64,000 bases of DNA from Diphasiastrum complanatum (GCA_029204225.1 CM055101.1:30148519-30212518), one strand, 5' to 3'; shown: positions 32,891-44,075, numbered from the stretch's first letter. Made by a program: numbers and translations. Notes: a model not told the origin generated them from the letters alone.

Positions 32891-33545
32891 TGTGAAAAAT
32901 ACAGATCCTAAGTGGATCTAAACTCCAAGATCATTGGCTTGAATGCTTGCACTCCAAACTACATAAGCTAGGAATTGGCAACACATTCTATGCTACCTAG
33001 AATGCAAAGAACTTGATCAAAAAGCATTTATCACAAATGGAAACTTCCATAAACATCAAGTGCGGCCCAAAATAGCATTATACAGTCCATAATACATCAG
33101 CCTACCACTTTTGGAAAGCACCTAAGATCATACACAATAGCTTGAAGACAATACACACAACAATGCTCTCAATGGAGGAAGAAACAATGACAATGATCTA
33201 TTGATCTCAATGAAGCATACAAAAGGTTTCTCCAACCTGTTCTCCACGACTTCCCTACTATTTATGGATGAGGAAGATGACTCTCTCTCCTCTCTCTAGA
33301 AGGTACTTGACCCTAGATATTCCCTATATAGGAAAAATAGCTAAAAATGGCTTATATGACCAAAATACATCAAAATGGTCTCATTTTGAAGGGTATGAAG
33401 TTTGACACTTCATCATACTGAAAAAATACAGTAAATAAAAACATTGTGGCCTGGTTCACACGTGTGAAACTCCAGAACCAAAACTATTTACAATTTTAGC
33501 CAATTTAGGCCTCAAACTAGCTAGGAAATGTTGACAATTTTCACA
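32891..33545 (-). repeat. 3' LTR of element B
   Basis: 655 bp, sense start tgtgaaaattgtcaacattt at 33545, sense end atttttcaca at 32891. Contains the perfect 14-bp palindrome ttcacacgtgtgaa at 33455-33468 and a TATA-like ctatatagg near 33323-33331. Confidence 0.95.
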
Positions 33546-36500
33546 CTCCCTCTTCAACATTGGATGCTAGTTTCAACATAGTCTTTGAGCACATTCCAAG
33601 ATTAGATCTATGCATTAAATATAGGTCCTTTCCCAATGGTTTGGTGAAGATATCAGCCACACACTCCTTTGAAGAGACATGTTGAAGCTCCACCTCTTTG
33701 GCAATGACTTGATCTCTCACAAAATGGTGAGCAATCTCAATGTGCTTGCTCCTTGCATGAAAAACAGGATTGCTTGCCAAGCTTTGGGCTGAAAGGTTAT
33801 CACAAAGTATGATTGGAGTCTTCTCTGGTTCCAGCAAGTGAAGATCCAATAACATCCTCTTGATCCAAAGAATCTCCTTGGTGCATGTTGTTAATGCCTT
33901 GTACTCGGCTTCGGTGGAAGATAGAGAGATAGTTGGTTGCTTCTTTGATAGCCATGAGACCACTCCATCTCCAAGATAGATTGCAAAGGCACTTGTTGAC
34001 TTCCTATCCATTTGATCACCTGCAAAATCTGAATCTGAAAATCCACAAAGGTTAGGTGTAGTACCTCCATACAAGATGCCAAAATCTCTAGATCCCGAGA
34101 TGTATCTAAGTACTCTCTTTCCTAGCTTCCAATGAGCCTCACTAGGATCTTGCATAAATTGACTTAGTTTACCAACCACAAAGCTTAGATCAGGTCTTGT
34201 GATGGTTAACCATATAAGAGATCCTATTAGCTTTCTATAGAGAGTAATGTCCTTGAAGGATCTTTCATTACTTCTTGTAGTTAGCTTTACATTTGATTCC
34301 ATAGGAGTAGAAACAACTTTACAATCTTCCATATGAAACCTTTTTAGAATAGAGTTAACATACTTTTCTTGACATATGAATGTAGATTTAGAAGTTCTAA
34401 TAATCTCTATTCCTAAGATATAATGAAGTTTACCAAGATCTTGAATTTCAAACTCTCTTTTGAGTGCCATCTTGATTTCATCTATATCTAGATTGTTACC
34501 ACCACTTAAGATAATGTCATCAACATAGATCAAAAGTAAAGTGATATCATTTTCATTCAATCTAAAGTAGAGAGAATGATCATACTCACTCATAACAAAG
34601 TTTTGAGAAAGTAAGAAGGAATTGAGCTTAGCATACCAACTCCTTGGTGCTTGCTTTAGCCCATACAAACTCTTTTGGAGATAGCACACATGATTAGGCT
34701 CATCATGTGAAACATAGCCCTCGGGTTGCTCCATGTAAATATCTTCTTCAAGATCACCATTCAAGAAGGCATTAGTAACATCCATTTGCCACATATCCCA
34801 ATCATAAAGAGTTGCAAGAGAGATTAGGATTCGAATAGTTACCATCTTTGCCACGGGTGCAAAGGTCTCATCATAGTCAATACCATATTCTTGAGCATAC
34901 CCCTTTGCCACCAACCTTGCCTTGTACTTGTTGATTGATCCATCTTGATTTGTCTTGATCTTGAAGATCCACTTACAACCAATTGCCTTCTTGTCCTTTG
35001 GAAGCTTTACCAACCTCCATGTGTTGCTTTTGATGAGTGCTTGATGCTCATGATCCATGGCTTGGATCCATTCCTTCTTTTGAATTGCTTCACCTACACA
35101 AGTTGGTTCATCAAAAGAGGTAAGAAAAGCAAAGTTAGAGTTGTCCACCACTTGCTTTCCTTTTTCATCATAGGTTAGCCTTGATGGCTTAGCCCTTTGC
35201 CTTTGAGTCTTCCTTGAAGTTTGCTTTGGAGTGGCATCTCCATCTTCATCCAAGACATCTTGCACATCATGATGATTAGTAGGCACATCAACATCAACAT
35301 CAACAACATTGGAAACATTCTCTTCATGAAAGATGACATCCCTACTTATGACAACTTTCTTTGTAGAAGGAATGTACACTTTGTAAGCCTTGCTTACTTC
35401 ACTATAGCCAACAAACACACCCTTCTTTGATGAAGGATCTTCTTTAGTTCTATCATCAAGTGTGATATTGACAAAACATGTACATCCAAAGATCCTACAA
35501 TGCTTGACACTCGGCCTTCTACCATAAAGAACCTCATGAGGAGTTTTACCATCCAAGGAAGCACTTGTCCATCTATTACATAGATAGTTAGCACATGCTA
35601 AAGCTTCCCCCCAAAAAGACTTAGCAAGATTAGCATGTAGTCTCATTGCCTTGGCACATTCACAAAGGGTTCTATTCTTCCTCTCGGCCACTCCATTCTG
35701 TTGTGGAGTCCTAGGACTAGACATCTCCCTCTTAATCCCATGTGCTATACAAAAGTCTTTGAACCTATTTGAGGTGTATTCCCCTCCATTATCAGATCTT
35801 AAGCATTTGATCTTTGTATTGAATTGGTTTTCCATTTCATTCTTGAACTTGACAAATGCAGCAAACACTTCATCCTTACTTTTAAGAAGATAGATCCAAG
35901 TATACCTACTAAAGTCATCAATGAAAGTTGCATACATCTTTGCCCCACCATTGCTAGTTGTACTAGAAGAATGAATATCAGAATGCACAAGTTGAAAAGC
36001 TTCTTTAGATCTAGAAGTAGATCTAGAATAAGCAAGTCTATGAGATTTGGACAAGGCACAATGTTCACAAACACTATTGTTTGCAACAAGACTTTTAGGG
36101 AGACCAAGAACAAGCTCTTTCTTTGCCATTACCTCCAAAGATTTGAAGTTGGGATGGCCCAACCTCTTGTGCCAAACTTCTTGGTTTGTCAATTGCTCCC
36201 TAGCCATACATCCTTCATGATTAGAGATCACACATGCATCAAGCTTGAAAAGTTTACCATGCCTCCTACCTTGAGCAATCAAGGATCCACATTTACTTAT
36301 CAAACATGCATCTCCAATGAACTCCACATCAAGTCCTTTGTCAATCATTTGACTTACACTAAGCAAATTCTTAGTAATTGAAGGAATGTACAAAAAATTT
36401 TCAAGATTTGCTTTCCTATTTGTTGAAAGGGAAATAGGAATAGTGCCTATGCCTTTGATGTCACATTGACCATCATTTGCAGTGTAGATGATGTTACCTT

Positions 36501-37494
36501 CTCCCTCATAAGACAATAAGGATGTAAAGTATTCCTTATGTCTTGTCATGTGAGATGAGGCTCCACTATCAATCCACCAAGGATCATTATCATCTATGTT
36601 GGCTAACAAACTTGAAGTCATAACAAGTGATTCACATGTGTTATGTTCTTCCTCATCTATTGTAAGATTTCCTTGCCTCTCTCCTTGCTCTCTTTTCTTC
36701 TTATAACATTCATTTGCAAAATGACCTTTTATCCCACAATAAAAGCACTTGAACTTTGACTTATTGTTCTTAGTAGAAGAGGAAGAGGAAGAGTGATCAT
36801 CATGATCAAAGTTACCACCTTTGGACCATTTCCCTTTGCCTTTACCTTTGCCCTTGAATTTGCCTTTTGTGAAGAAAGCCTCTTCACCTCCACCTTGCAA
36901 GGATGCACCATCAAGCTTTGATTGCAACCTATGTTCTTCAGCCAATAAGATTTCTTGCAAGTCAACCACACTTGGCAAGACTCTTTGAATGGCAAAACTT
37001 TGCACAAGGTTAGCATGTTCATTTAGCAAACCATTCAACATAACTTGGACTATTTCACCATCTTTTATGTTCTCATCAATGCATGCTAAATCATCACTTA
37101 GGGACTTAACTCTCAAGATAAATGCATGAGCACTTTCACCCTCTCTTTGCCTACTAGAAAATATTTGTCTCCTTAGGGTCAATACCCTAGATGTGGACTT
37201 TGATTCAAAGAGCTTCTTTAAGGCATTCCATGCCTCACTTGCACTTTGACACTTTCCAACTTCCTTGAGAAGTTCATTTGTAACATTCATTTTAATGATA
37301 TGAAGAGCCCTTTTGGCCTTCTTATCAAACCTTTGTTGCTCTTGAAGTGTGAGAGGTCTCTCTTCAATTTCTGCAACTATGTCCATGAGTTCATTCAACT
37401 CAAGTAAGGACTCCATCCTCACTTTCCAAGTAGAGTAGTTTGATGAACTCAACCTTTCACTAGACTCTAGCATGATCCCACCATTGGAAGCCAT
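33541..37494 (-). CDS. Copia Gag-Pol polyprotein, intact, 1317 residues
   Basis: Single uninterrupted frame. Domains in order: gag (DUF4219/UBN2-like, residues 1-200), Lys/Gly-rich tract (about 206-227), CCHC zinc knuckle CFYCGIKGHFANEC (250-263), aspartic protease WWIDSGASSHMT (D309), GAG_pre-integrase (about 430-495), integrase core with D506, D568 and E604 (a D,D35E spacing), integrase C-terminal region (GVFVGYSEVSKAYKVYIP, about 692-709), RT (WIFKIKTNQDG; catalytic YVDD at 990-993), RNase H (D1154 or D1156, E1195, D1232). The protein is cleaved by its own protease and drives reverse transcription in cytoplasmic particles and integration in the nucleus. The start is the first ATG of the frame and matches element A. 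The stop TGA lies inside the 3' LTR. Full copia length; nothing missing. Confidence 0.96.
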   Translation of the reverse strand: MASNGGIMLESSERLSSSNYSTWKVRMESLLELNELMDIVAEIEERPLTLQEQQRFDKKAKRALHIIKMNVTNELLKEVGKCQSASEAWNALKKLFESKSTSRVLTLRRQIFSSRQREGESAHAFILRVKSLSDDLACIDENIKDGEIVQVMLNGLLNEHANLVQSFAIQRVLPSVVDLQEILLAEEHRLQSKLDGASLQGGGEEAFFTKGKFKGKGKGKGKWSKGGNFDHDDHSSSSSSTKNNKSKFKCFYCGIKGHFANECYKKKREQGERQGNLTIDEEEHNTCESLVMTSSLLANIDDNDPWWIDSGASSHMTRHKEYFTSLLSYEGEGNIIYTANDGQCDIKGIGTIPISLSTNRKANLENFLYIPSITKNLLSVSQMIDKGLDVEFIGDACLISKCGSLIAQGRRHGKLFKLDACVISNHEGCMAREQLTNQEVWHKRLGHPNFKSLEVMAKKELVLGLPKSLVANNSVCEHCALSKSHRLAYSRSTSRSKEAFQLVHSDIHSSSTTSNGGAKMYATFIDDFSRYTWIYLLKSKDEVFAAFVKFKNEMENQFNTKIKCLRSDNGGEYTSNRFKDFCIAHGIKREMSSPRTPQQNGVAERKNRTLCECAKAMRLHANLAKSFWGEALACANYLCNRWTSASLDGKTPHEVLYGRRPSVKHCRIFGCTCFVNITLDDRTKEDPSSKKGVFVGYSEVSKAYKVYIPSTKKVVISRDVIFHEENVSNVVDVDVDVPTNHHDVQDVLDEDGDATPKQTSRKTQRQRAKPSRLTYDEKGKQVVDNSNFAFLTSFDEPTCVGEAIQKKEWIQAMDHEHQALIKSNTWRLVKLPKDKKAIGCKWIFKIKTNQDGSINKYKARLVAKGYAQEYGIDYDETFAPVAKMVTIRILISLATLYDWDMWQMDVTNAFLNGDLEEDIYMEQPEGYVSHDEPNHVCYLQKSLYGLKQAPRSWYAKLNSFLLSQNFVMSEYDHSLYFRLNENDITLLLIYVDDIILSGGNNLDIDEIKMALKREFEIQDLGKLHYILGIEIIRTSKSTFICQEKYVNSILKRFHMEDCKVVSTPMESNVKLTTRSNERSFKDITLYRKLIGSLIWLTITRPDLSFVVGKLSQFMQDPSEAHWKLGKRVLRYISGSRDFGILYGGTTPNLCGFSDSDFAGDQMDRKSTSAFAIYLGDGVVSWLSKKQPTISLSSTEAEYKALTTCTKEILWIKRMLLDLHLLEPEKTPIILCDNLSAQSLASNPVFHARSKHIEIAHHFVRDQVIAKEVELQHVSSKECVADIFTKPLGKDLYLMHRSNLGMCSKTMLKLASNVEEGV
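33546..33558 (-). other. Polypurine tract of element B
   Basis: Sense gttgaagagggag, immediately before the LTR; identical to that of element A. Confidence 0.85.
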
Positions 37495-38654
37495 GATTCT
37501 AATGTTTCTTCAACTTTTAGGTTTTGTCCTAAAGCACTTAGCACTCACTTTTCTCTCAACAAATGATAGATAAAGAGATCTATGAAGATTTAGGACCCTA
37601 AAACACTTCTATCTTGAACCTAGATGGTTTCCAAGCATAGAAAGGAAGATTGAAACACATGCAACACTTTGCACACACTAAGAATGGATTACAAAATCAA
37701 ACCAACCTGAACACACTCTTGCTTAAGCTCTCAAACTTTCCAGCAAGTGACCAAATCAAGTTATGGTGTGAAGAGTTACTTGCATTCTTAGAAAATACCC
37801 AAAACTAGGATGCCAAGATTACCTAGTAATGAACAAACTTGATCAACATATGATCAACACACTAAGATATTGATTCAACCTGTAAAACCACATGTAAACC
37901 ACACTTCTAAAAGTTTATAAACTCCAGCAAGTGATAAATACAAGATTTAGAGGTGAATGAATGAGCACACTTAGTGAATCACAAGACTAGCTTCACTATC
38001 TTGTCAAATCTTGGTGTTTAGATGTAGATCTAAGATCACTTCACATGAGAATGTTCCTCAACCTGTTAAGAACCTGAAAACACACTTGCATAATGGTTAA
38101 CACCTTCCAGCAAATGCTCCAATCAAATTACATAAGGAGAGTTACTTACATGCTCAACAAAGTACACCAAAATTTATGCCAAAATTGATGACAATCTTTA
38201 CAATATGCTCTTCACAATGGAGCTTACAATATGTTCACCCAAAAAAGGGGATCTTTCATCCAAATGGGAGCTTTGCTCAGCCTTTAGGAGAATTACAACT
38301 CACTCAAAAGAGCATTTGTCATCCACTTAAGGAGAAGTTTCATCCACTTAAGGAGAGTGTTCATCCAAGAATGGAGATTGTCAACAATAGGATTGAAAAG
38401 AACATTGTTAGTATTGAATATGCACAAGCCTCACAATCACAAATGATTAGGTGTTATGATCTGATCCAAAATAGTTTCTTTTCAGCCTCTGATCTTCAAT
38501 AGACCTGAAATATGCTTTTGATCCACAAGTTCAACTCACAAAACAAAGGTTAGTAAGATTTGATCAACAAAGCAATGCAAAATCATGCTAGAACTTGATC
38601 AAACATCCAAATATCACCAAAAATGGAATACTTACTGTAAATAGAAGCCAACCA
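37495..38654 (-). other. Leader of element B
   Basis: About 1.16 kb between PBS and gag ATG without a sense coding frame, nearly twice the leader of element A. It contains a 21-bp tandem repeat at 38320-38361, and the opposite strand is open for 108 codons at 38176-38502. Packaging signals would be expected here. Confidence 0.7.
38320..38361. repeat. 21-bp tandem repeat in element B leader
   Basis: catccacttaaggagaagtt (38320 onward) and catccacttaaggagagtgt (38341 onward), with weaker relatives just before (catccaaatgggag) and after (catccaagaatgg). Confidence 0.75.
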
Positions 38655-38666
38655 GCTCTGATACCA
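38655..38666 (-). other. Primer-binding site of element B
   Basis: Sense tggtatcagagc directly after the 5' LTR; tRNA-Met type. Confidence 0.92.
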
Positions 38667-39321
38667 TGTGAAAAATACAGATCCTAAGTGGATCTAAACT
38701 CCAAGATCATTGGCTTGAATGCTTGCACTCCAAACTACATAAGCTAGGAATTGGCAACACATTCTATGCTACCTAGAATGCAAAGAACTTGATCAAAAAG
38801 CATTTATCACAAATGGAAACTTCCATAAACATCAAGTGCGGCCCAAAATAGCATTATACAGTCCATAATACATCAGCCTACCACTTTTGGAAAGCACCTA
38901 AGATCATACACAATAGCTTGAAGACAATACACACAACAATGCTCTCAATGGAGGAAGAAACAATGACAATGATCTATTGATCTCAATGAAGCATACAAAA
39001 GGTTTCTCCAACCTGTTCTCCACGACTTCACTACTATTTATGGATGAGGAAGATGACTCTCTCTCCTCTCTCTAGAAGGTACTTGACCCTAGATATTCCC
39101 TATATAGGAAAAATAGCTAAAAATGGCTTATATGACCAAAATACATCAAAATGGTCTCATTTTGAAGGGTATGAAGTTTGACACTTCATCATACTGAAAA
39201 AATACAGTAAATAAAAACATTGTGGCCTGGTTCACACGTGTGAAACTCCAGAACCAAAACTATTTACAATTTTAGCCAATTTAGGCCTCAAACTAGCTAG
39301 GAAATGTTGACAATTTTCACA
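38667..39321 (-). repeat. 5' LTR of element B
   Basis: 655 bp, identical to 32891-33545 except base 39030. The palindrome ttcacacgtgtgaa is at 39231-39244. This LTR would drive transcription leftwards. Confidence 0.95.
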
Positions 39322-39326
39322 TGACT
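39322..39326. repeat. Target-site duplication of element B, right
   Basis: tgact, the partner of 32886-32890. Confidence 0.92.
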
Positions 39327-40980
39327 CACTTTGGGTTATCTTCAGTACACTCGCTCGCCTCTCTGGGTATGAGTGTATTTTCTGAGTGTGTCGGGGGCCT
39401 CTTGTCATTCTTCTCATATCATCTATTGTAAGGGGTTACTTTGGGGTCTGTAGGTGGTAAATCTCTATCACCCTCATGTTGGATATTGTAATAGTTTAGC
39501 TCGCCATTGGGTGGAACTAGTGACTTGTTTCCTTGCTGGTTTAGCTTTTGAAGAATAGACGACCCTATCAATTGTTTGACTGTCTTTCTCATTAGCGGGG
39601 ATAGTCTAAGCAACTGACACAAAGTTACTTCTATGTTCAGATCATCTGAAATTTTTGGTAGGTCTACACTTCCTACGCTACTACTTAAATGCACCCCTTT
39701 TCTAGGGTGGTGTCTTTTTGCTTTGGTTCTTGCGACTCTAGGCGATAGCTAAGTATTGGCGATTCCTTTCCCAAGCAGATCCTAGGAGGTCATTTCCCAA
39801 TCATTTTTTTCCAGATACTTTTGTTAGCAGATTCATAATCAATGATGCTTTTGGGAAGTGGAGTTACCTTGGTTAGAGCCCTCAAGACAGTTCTTTCTAA
39901 AGGCGTTATAACTAATGGTTGTCCCTGGGGAATAACTCTCTTGTTGTGGGTTTCTACCCCCACTCTCTTCCTGGTTTTGTTCATCCCTTCCTCTGAAGGG
40001 GTATTGCTAGGCATTTTTTGAGAGTGTTGCATAGTTTTGTTTGTATTTTGAATTTTGGGGTCCACGGGGCTAGGCATGAGACATGTATCTAGATCTTTCA
40101 CTTGCCCTTGACGTTTTTGTCCTAAACAACCATCATTTTGATAATAACCGTAGATCATTTTTGGACAATCCTAACTAAGATGAGTCCCTTGACAATGTTG
40201 GCAACTTGGTGGTGTAGGTATGTCTAATGGGGTATGTTGTTGGCATTTTAGAATGTTTATGTCTGAAGCAAGTGTAGAGATTTTTTCGTTCATTGTACCC
40301 AGATAGTTTGCCAACATTTCTCTCACGTCATCCAAGCCTGATTTGGGTCTCGTATGCTCATGCCCCATGTTCATTGGTATATGACTGATTTGGGAAACTG
40401 GTTGCACTGGGAGTCTATCTGGACTTCTTTGCGGATAGGTGATGGACTTGTCTTCTATAACTTGATGAGGTTCAACATAAATAATTAGGGATGCCTTGCT
40501 ATAGCTGGACTAGTTTTCCACATGTTGTTATTGTGGTTTAGGCTACTCACGATAGGCTTATGATGGCCGAACTCAGTCAGGAAAAGTCTATGGAAAGAAT
40601 CGATGTCGTAGATGGTCCCTCGTTGCAAGCTATGATACCAACGTCTGGCAACCCCGATCAAGGTAGTTGTGAAAAACATCATCTCATGATGTGGGTCCAT
40701 TATGTGGTTTATAAATCATGCTGTCCAAAAAGCATCAATGTGCTCCTCGGCACTCTCAGAGAAGAGGCCATGGATTTCTAGTGTAGATCTGCTTAGTGTA
40801 GGTAGCGCGCCCACAGTTGAGGGCACCACGATTGGTTCTGCGGGATGTCTTGCCATGGTACCTACTCGAGTGATTCCGGAAAAGTACCCTAATTGGTCTT
40901 GTGCAATTGATCTATCCTACCGCATCTTAGCTATTCTTATAGGCCTAATCCTACTATCTACTAAGTTCAATCTCTTCTGA
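39327..40980 (-). pseudogene. Gypsy-like gag remnant
   Basis: Minus strand, right to left: retrotransposon gag domain (FFTTTLIGVARRWYHSLQRG, SFHRLFLTEFGHHKP) at 40700-40485, a coiled segment (LANYLGTMNEKISTLASDIN), a zinc-knuckle-like CQHCQGTHLS followed by DCPKM-like text near 40180, then KVTPLPKSIIDYESANKSIW and VTLCQLLRLSPLMRKTVKQL at 40158-39419, the linker between gag and protease. Interrupted by several stops and by element B at its left end. The ARxWY..L and SF..L...F features are typical of Ty3/gypsy gag. Confidence 0.7.
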
Positions 40981-41405
40981 TCAGAGCTTGCATGGGTCCA
41001 ATCCTAATTGTGCATCCCTTGGGTGTTTCCAATAACATTCTTCCAGGTGGCCATGTTTCCTACAATACCCACATACAGTGGTGGGACAATTCATATTCAA
41101 ATGATCCCCTTGGCAGAACCGAGAAGCATGCCTAGTGGGTGTACATGGCCTTTGGTTGACTAAGTTCAACTAGCATTTCAATTGTCCTAGTTCTACAGCC
41201 ATGGTTGATACCCTCCCATTCATATGTAAGATGCAGTCTCTTAACTCTTTGACTAGTTCTCTCGCTTCGTCATTAGGATCTCTAGGAGGTCCCAGTAAAA
41301 CTTCTCGTCTTCGGACTAATCCCCATAACCAAGACAAAGATTCAATTGTTTTTAGGTAAAGGGTCCTCATCTAGCTCGATCACTTAGTTATGTAACAATG
41401 GTGGT
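40981..41405 (-). pseudogene. Second gypsy-like gag remnant
   Basis: Encodes PRDPNDEARELVKELRDCIL then, after a stop, FCQGDHLNMNCPTTVCGYCR and KHGHLEECYWKHP: two CCHC-like knuckles. These precede another gag domain (40700), so two related gag pieces lie head to tail rather than one protein. Confidence 0.6.
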
Positions 41406-41423
41406 CGTGCGGCTGACGATATT

Positions 41424-41930
41424 CTAAAAAAAACTAGACATCAAAAGAGATGCCTCTCCACAACTTGCATGTGAGTCTTCTATGATACAACTGGTTTGAA
41501 CTTCTTGTGTCTTCTTCTTGAAGTTAGAAGGATGAGCTGACTCATCTTCTACTCCACCATAGTCTTTGTTCTTTGCTTTTTTCTTGGTGAAGGTACGAGA
41601 GTACTGGTTCTTACTCCTCTTTCTTGACTTGATCTTGGCTTCTTGAAGGTTCTTTAGAGTCTCCCAAGTCTCCTTTGTTGAGGTGCATGAACTAATCTCT
41701 CTCAACATCTCATCAGAGATGTTCAATTTGATGATATGTAGAGCAATTCTTGCTCTCTTCTTGAATCTTTGAGCCTCATCAAAAGCTGCAGGCTCAACTT
41801 CAGTTCCAGTTACAATATCCATTACACCATACAGAATCAACAAGGATTCTATCCTATCCTTCCAAACTGAATAGTTAAAGGTGTGTAGTCTTTCACTAGC
41901 TTGAAAGAGACAATCTCCTATAGATGCCAT
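41424..41930 (-). pseudogene. Element C gag, internally deleted
   Basis: 168 codons. The start MASIGDCLFQASERLHTFNY aligns with the A/B gag start, followed by VWKDRIESLLILYGVMDIVT and ALHIIKLNISDEMLREISSC. After KNLQEAKIKSRKRSKNQ the second half of UBN2 is missing and the sequence jumps to a basic and then acidic tail without a zinc knuckle. The frame is open but the product is truncated. Confidence 0.8.
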
Positions 41931-42685
41931 AAATGTGAAGACTCTTGTAATTGGATTGCAATATGTTTGAGCTTGTTCCTATCTGACTTAGAGTTGTTGC
42001 TTTCTTTCACTATAGGTGTTTTTAAAAAAGTACTACCTTCCTATGTGAAACACATGCAACTGTATTTGAAACAGATCTCAAATATTCCACAAGACAAGCT
42101 CACTAGATCAGATACACAAAGTGGATTGAGACACTTTGGTTAGTTTGAATCCTACTTTTGGCACGTGTGAAATGCAACAAAAGAAAACACTACTGACACT
42201 CAGAAGGCTCAAAGGGTGTTCAATTACTTCAAACTCAGTCTTGATCTTTAGTTTCTTGTGTAGGATGCTCAAAACCATGAATTCTAAACAAAGTAAAATC
42301 GATTCAAATCAAAATGTTGTCACTCGGATTTTGGACCTGTCGTAATCCTCTTTAAGAGATTATAACTCTTGCTAGACACTTCATATTGATTTGGTTTCGA
42401 TCTGCATGGAAAGAACAGATCATAAGCTTTCTATCAAGCTATAACACTCCTATCTTTGGATCTATCAGCAAGGAAAACAAAGGGACTGAACATCTCTGAT
42501 TTTCACACGTGCGGAATTCCAGAATTCCGTACTATCTCAATTCAGGTCTGAAAATTCAGTTCAGGTCCAATTTGATCCAATTACACTTCAGAGAAATGTT
42601 AGAAAAGGTGAAAAACTGTTTTTTTGCTTGTTTATCTCTCAATTTCTTGTACTATCAGGGAAATTAGCATGCAAAGCTTAATGAG
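41931..42685 (-). other. Leader of element C
   Basis: No coding sequence. Two further cacgtg-type motifs occur (gcacgtgtgaaa near 42162 and ttttcacacgtgcgg near 42501), echoing the LTR palindrome. Confidence 0.6.
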
Positions 42686-42697
42686 GCTCTGATACCA
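42686..42697 (-). other. Primer-binding site of element C
   Basis: Sense tggtatcagagc. Confidence 0.9.
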
Positions 42698-43567
42698 GGT
42701 TGAAAATTCCAGAATTCACACATGTGGGGAATGTCCACAAGAGTGACTGATCTTGATTAAGCTTTATGATTGGCACAGTACCCTGATTCTAGACTGTTCA
42801 ACAAGATCTAGTTCAGAAGATATGGCTAATTCACAATCTAGCATGCTAATCAATAGACTATGATAGCAATGAATCAAAGAATGATTAAAAGTACTAGATT
42901 ACAATGCATAAGCATTAGCCTCAACACGAGTTAGAGAGAGAGAGAGCTAGAGAGATAACAAGAAAAAACAGTTTAGATCCAACCAAGCATGAGATAGCTA
43001 CAAAACTTTGGTTCTTCATTAGTTTGTGAATGAGAATGATATGTACATATATAGGAGAGCCAAAATTCATGGTACTCCTTGCATTCAATGCACATCCTAC
43101 ACCTATTCAAGTGCAAACAACTATTAACTTGACACCTAACTGCTAGCATGCATAGGTTGCGCCTAACTTCTACCTACTTTCTCCAAATGGCAATTTATGA
43201 ACTAGCCATGTACAAATCTACATGCATGTGTCCATTAGAGTGATTGCATGCTTTGCATGTCACTATAAAAACTTAGGACATTATGCATTTATTGTGGCTC
43301 GAGTTTCTACAAGGTCATAATTGACCAATTCCATGTGAATCTCTATATGCATGTCAAACTAGACATTGTCAACATTATTGCATATCATACTAGACCAACT
43401 AGACTTTATGCATGTCACTAGAATTTGATTTACCTAACCCAAACTCACCCTATTCTACAAGGATATGTGCTCAATTCACATACCTTGGATATGTACAAAA
43501 TATTTACATGGGTAGGATCCCTCGAACATTAACAACAAATGATAGATATGTTTTACAATTTTTAACA
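42698..43567 (-). repeat. 5' LTR of element C
   Basis: 870 bp, sense start tgttaaaaattg at 43567, sense end ggaattttcaacc at 42698 (element D has caaca). It contains (ga)n repeats at 42932-42952 and the palindrome variant ttcacacatgtg at 42715-42726. It gives the unbroken reference for the split LTR of element D. Confidence 0.88.
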
Positions 43568-43994
43568 TTTTACCTAGGGGACAAAGGAAAAAAAGGAAGT
43601 TGCGTTTTATTTTCATTTGTTCATTTTTTTGCTTTTCTAATCTTGTTGTTTGGTGAATTTCTTTTCCATTCTGTATGTTATGGAAAAGGAAAAAAAAAAG
43701 AAGTTGTTATATGCACTAACACTTGTTGAAGTGTAGGAATCAGATATCCAAAAGTCAAAATCATTTGCACCCACCATCACTACACCCGCATCATATTAGA
43801 CACAATATGTTTGAAACATTTGTTGCAAGCTTGAGTGAATGCATCCATATCCATGCACTCTACATATACTCTGACCTGCATAGGGCATTGTGCATTGTTG
43901 TAGTGGGCATATAATTGATTGATATAGAAGCATATGGGGGTGAAGAGAGGAAAAATTTGGGAATGAAAACATTGTAGTGGGGATGGGAGTGACT
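43568..43994. other. No gene recognised
   Basis: Flank outside the element C LTR; A- and T-rich runs only. Confidence 0.45.
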
Positions 43995-44075
43995 CCATTG
44001 CCCAATGGATAAAGCACTGGAAGAAAAAAAAAGAGTTTGACGATGCCTACTCCAGATCGAATCCATAACCATTTG
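43995..44075 (+). repeat. tRNA-like SINE candidate
   Basis: A-box-like tgcccaatggataaagca near 44000-44017 and a perfect B-box consensus gatcgaatc near 44056, as in polymerase III promoters of tRNA-derived SINEs. The body between is A-rich and cannot fold as a tRNA. No target duplication identified. Confidence 0.4.

Larger units (their letters stand above)
32891..39321 (-). mobile_element. Copia element B, complete and probably autonomous
   Basis: 6431-bp Ty1/copia element on the minus strand with two 655-bp LTRs, a PBS, an uninterrupted polyprotein, a PPT and a 5-bp TGACT target duplication. I find one substitution between the LTRs (c at 33254, a at 39030), so the insertion is young. It is nested in a decayed gypsy element that resumes on both sides. 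All catalytic residues of protease, integrase, RT and RNase H are present. Confidence 0.96.
41424..43567 (-). mobile_element. Copia element C, 5' part
   Basis: Minus-strand element: 5' LTR (43567-42698), PBS (42697-42686), leader, gag start (41930-41424), then truncated against gypsy sequence. The LTR belongs to the same family as element D. Confidence 0.85.

Noticed and set aside
35824-36381. 185-codon plus-strand frame
   Set aside because: Antisense shadow of the intact element B polyprotein.
31500-43500. Inverted LTRs of C and D flanking one giant element
   Set aside because: D is explained by a local inversion and C has its own PBS and gag; the sequence between is a gypsy relic with nested element B.
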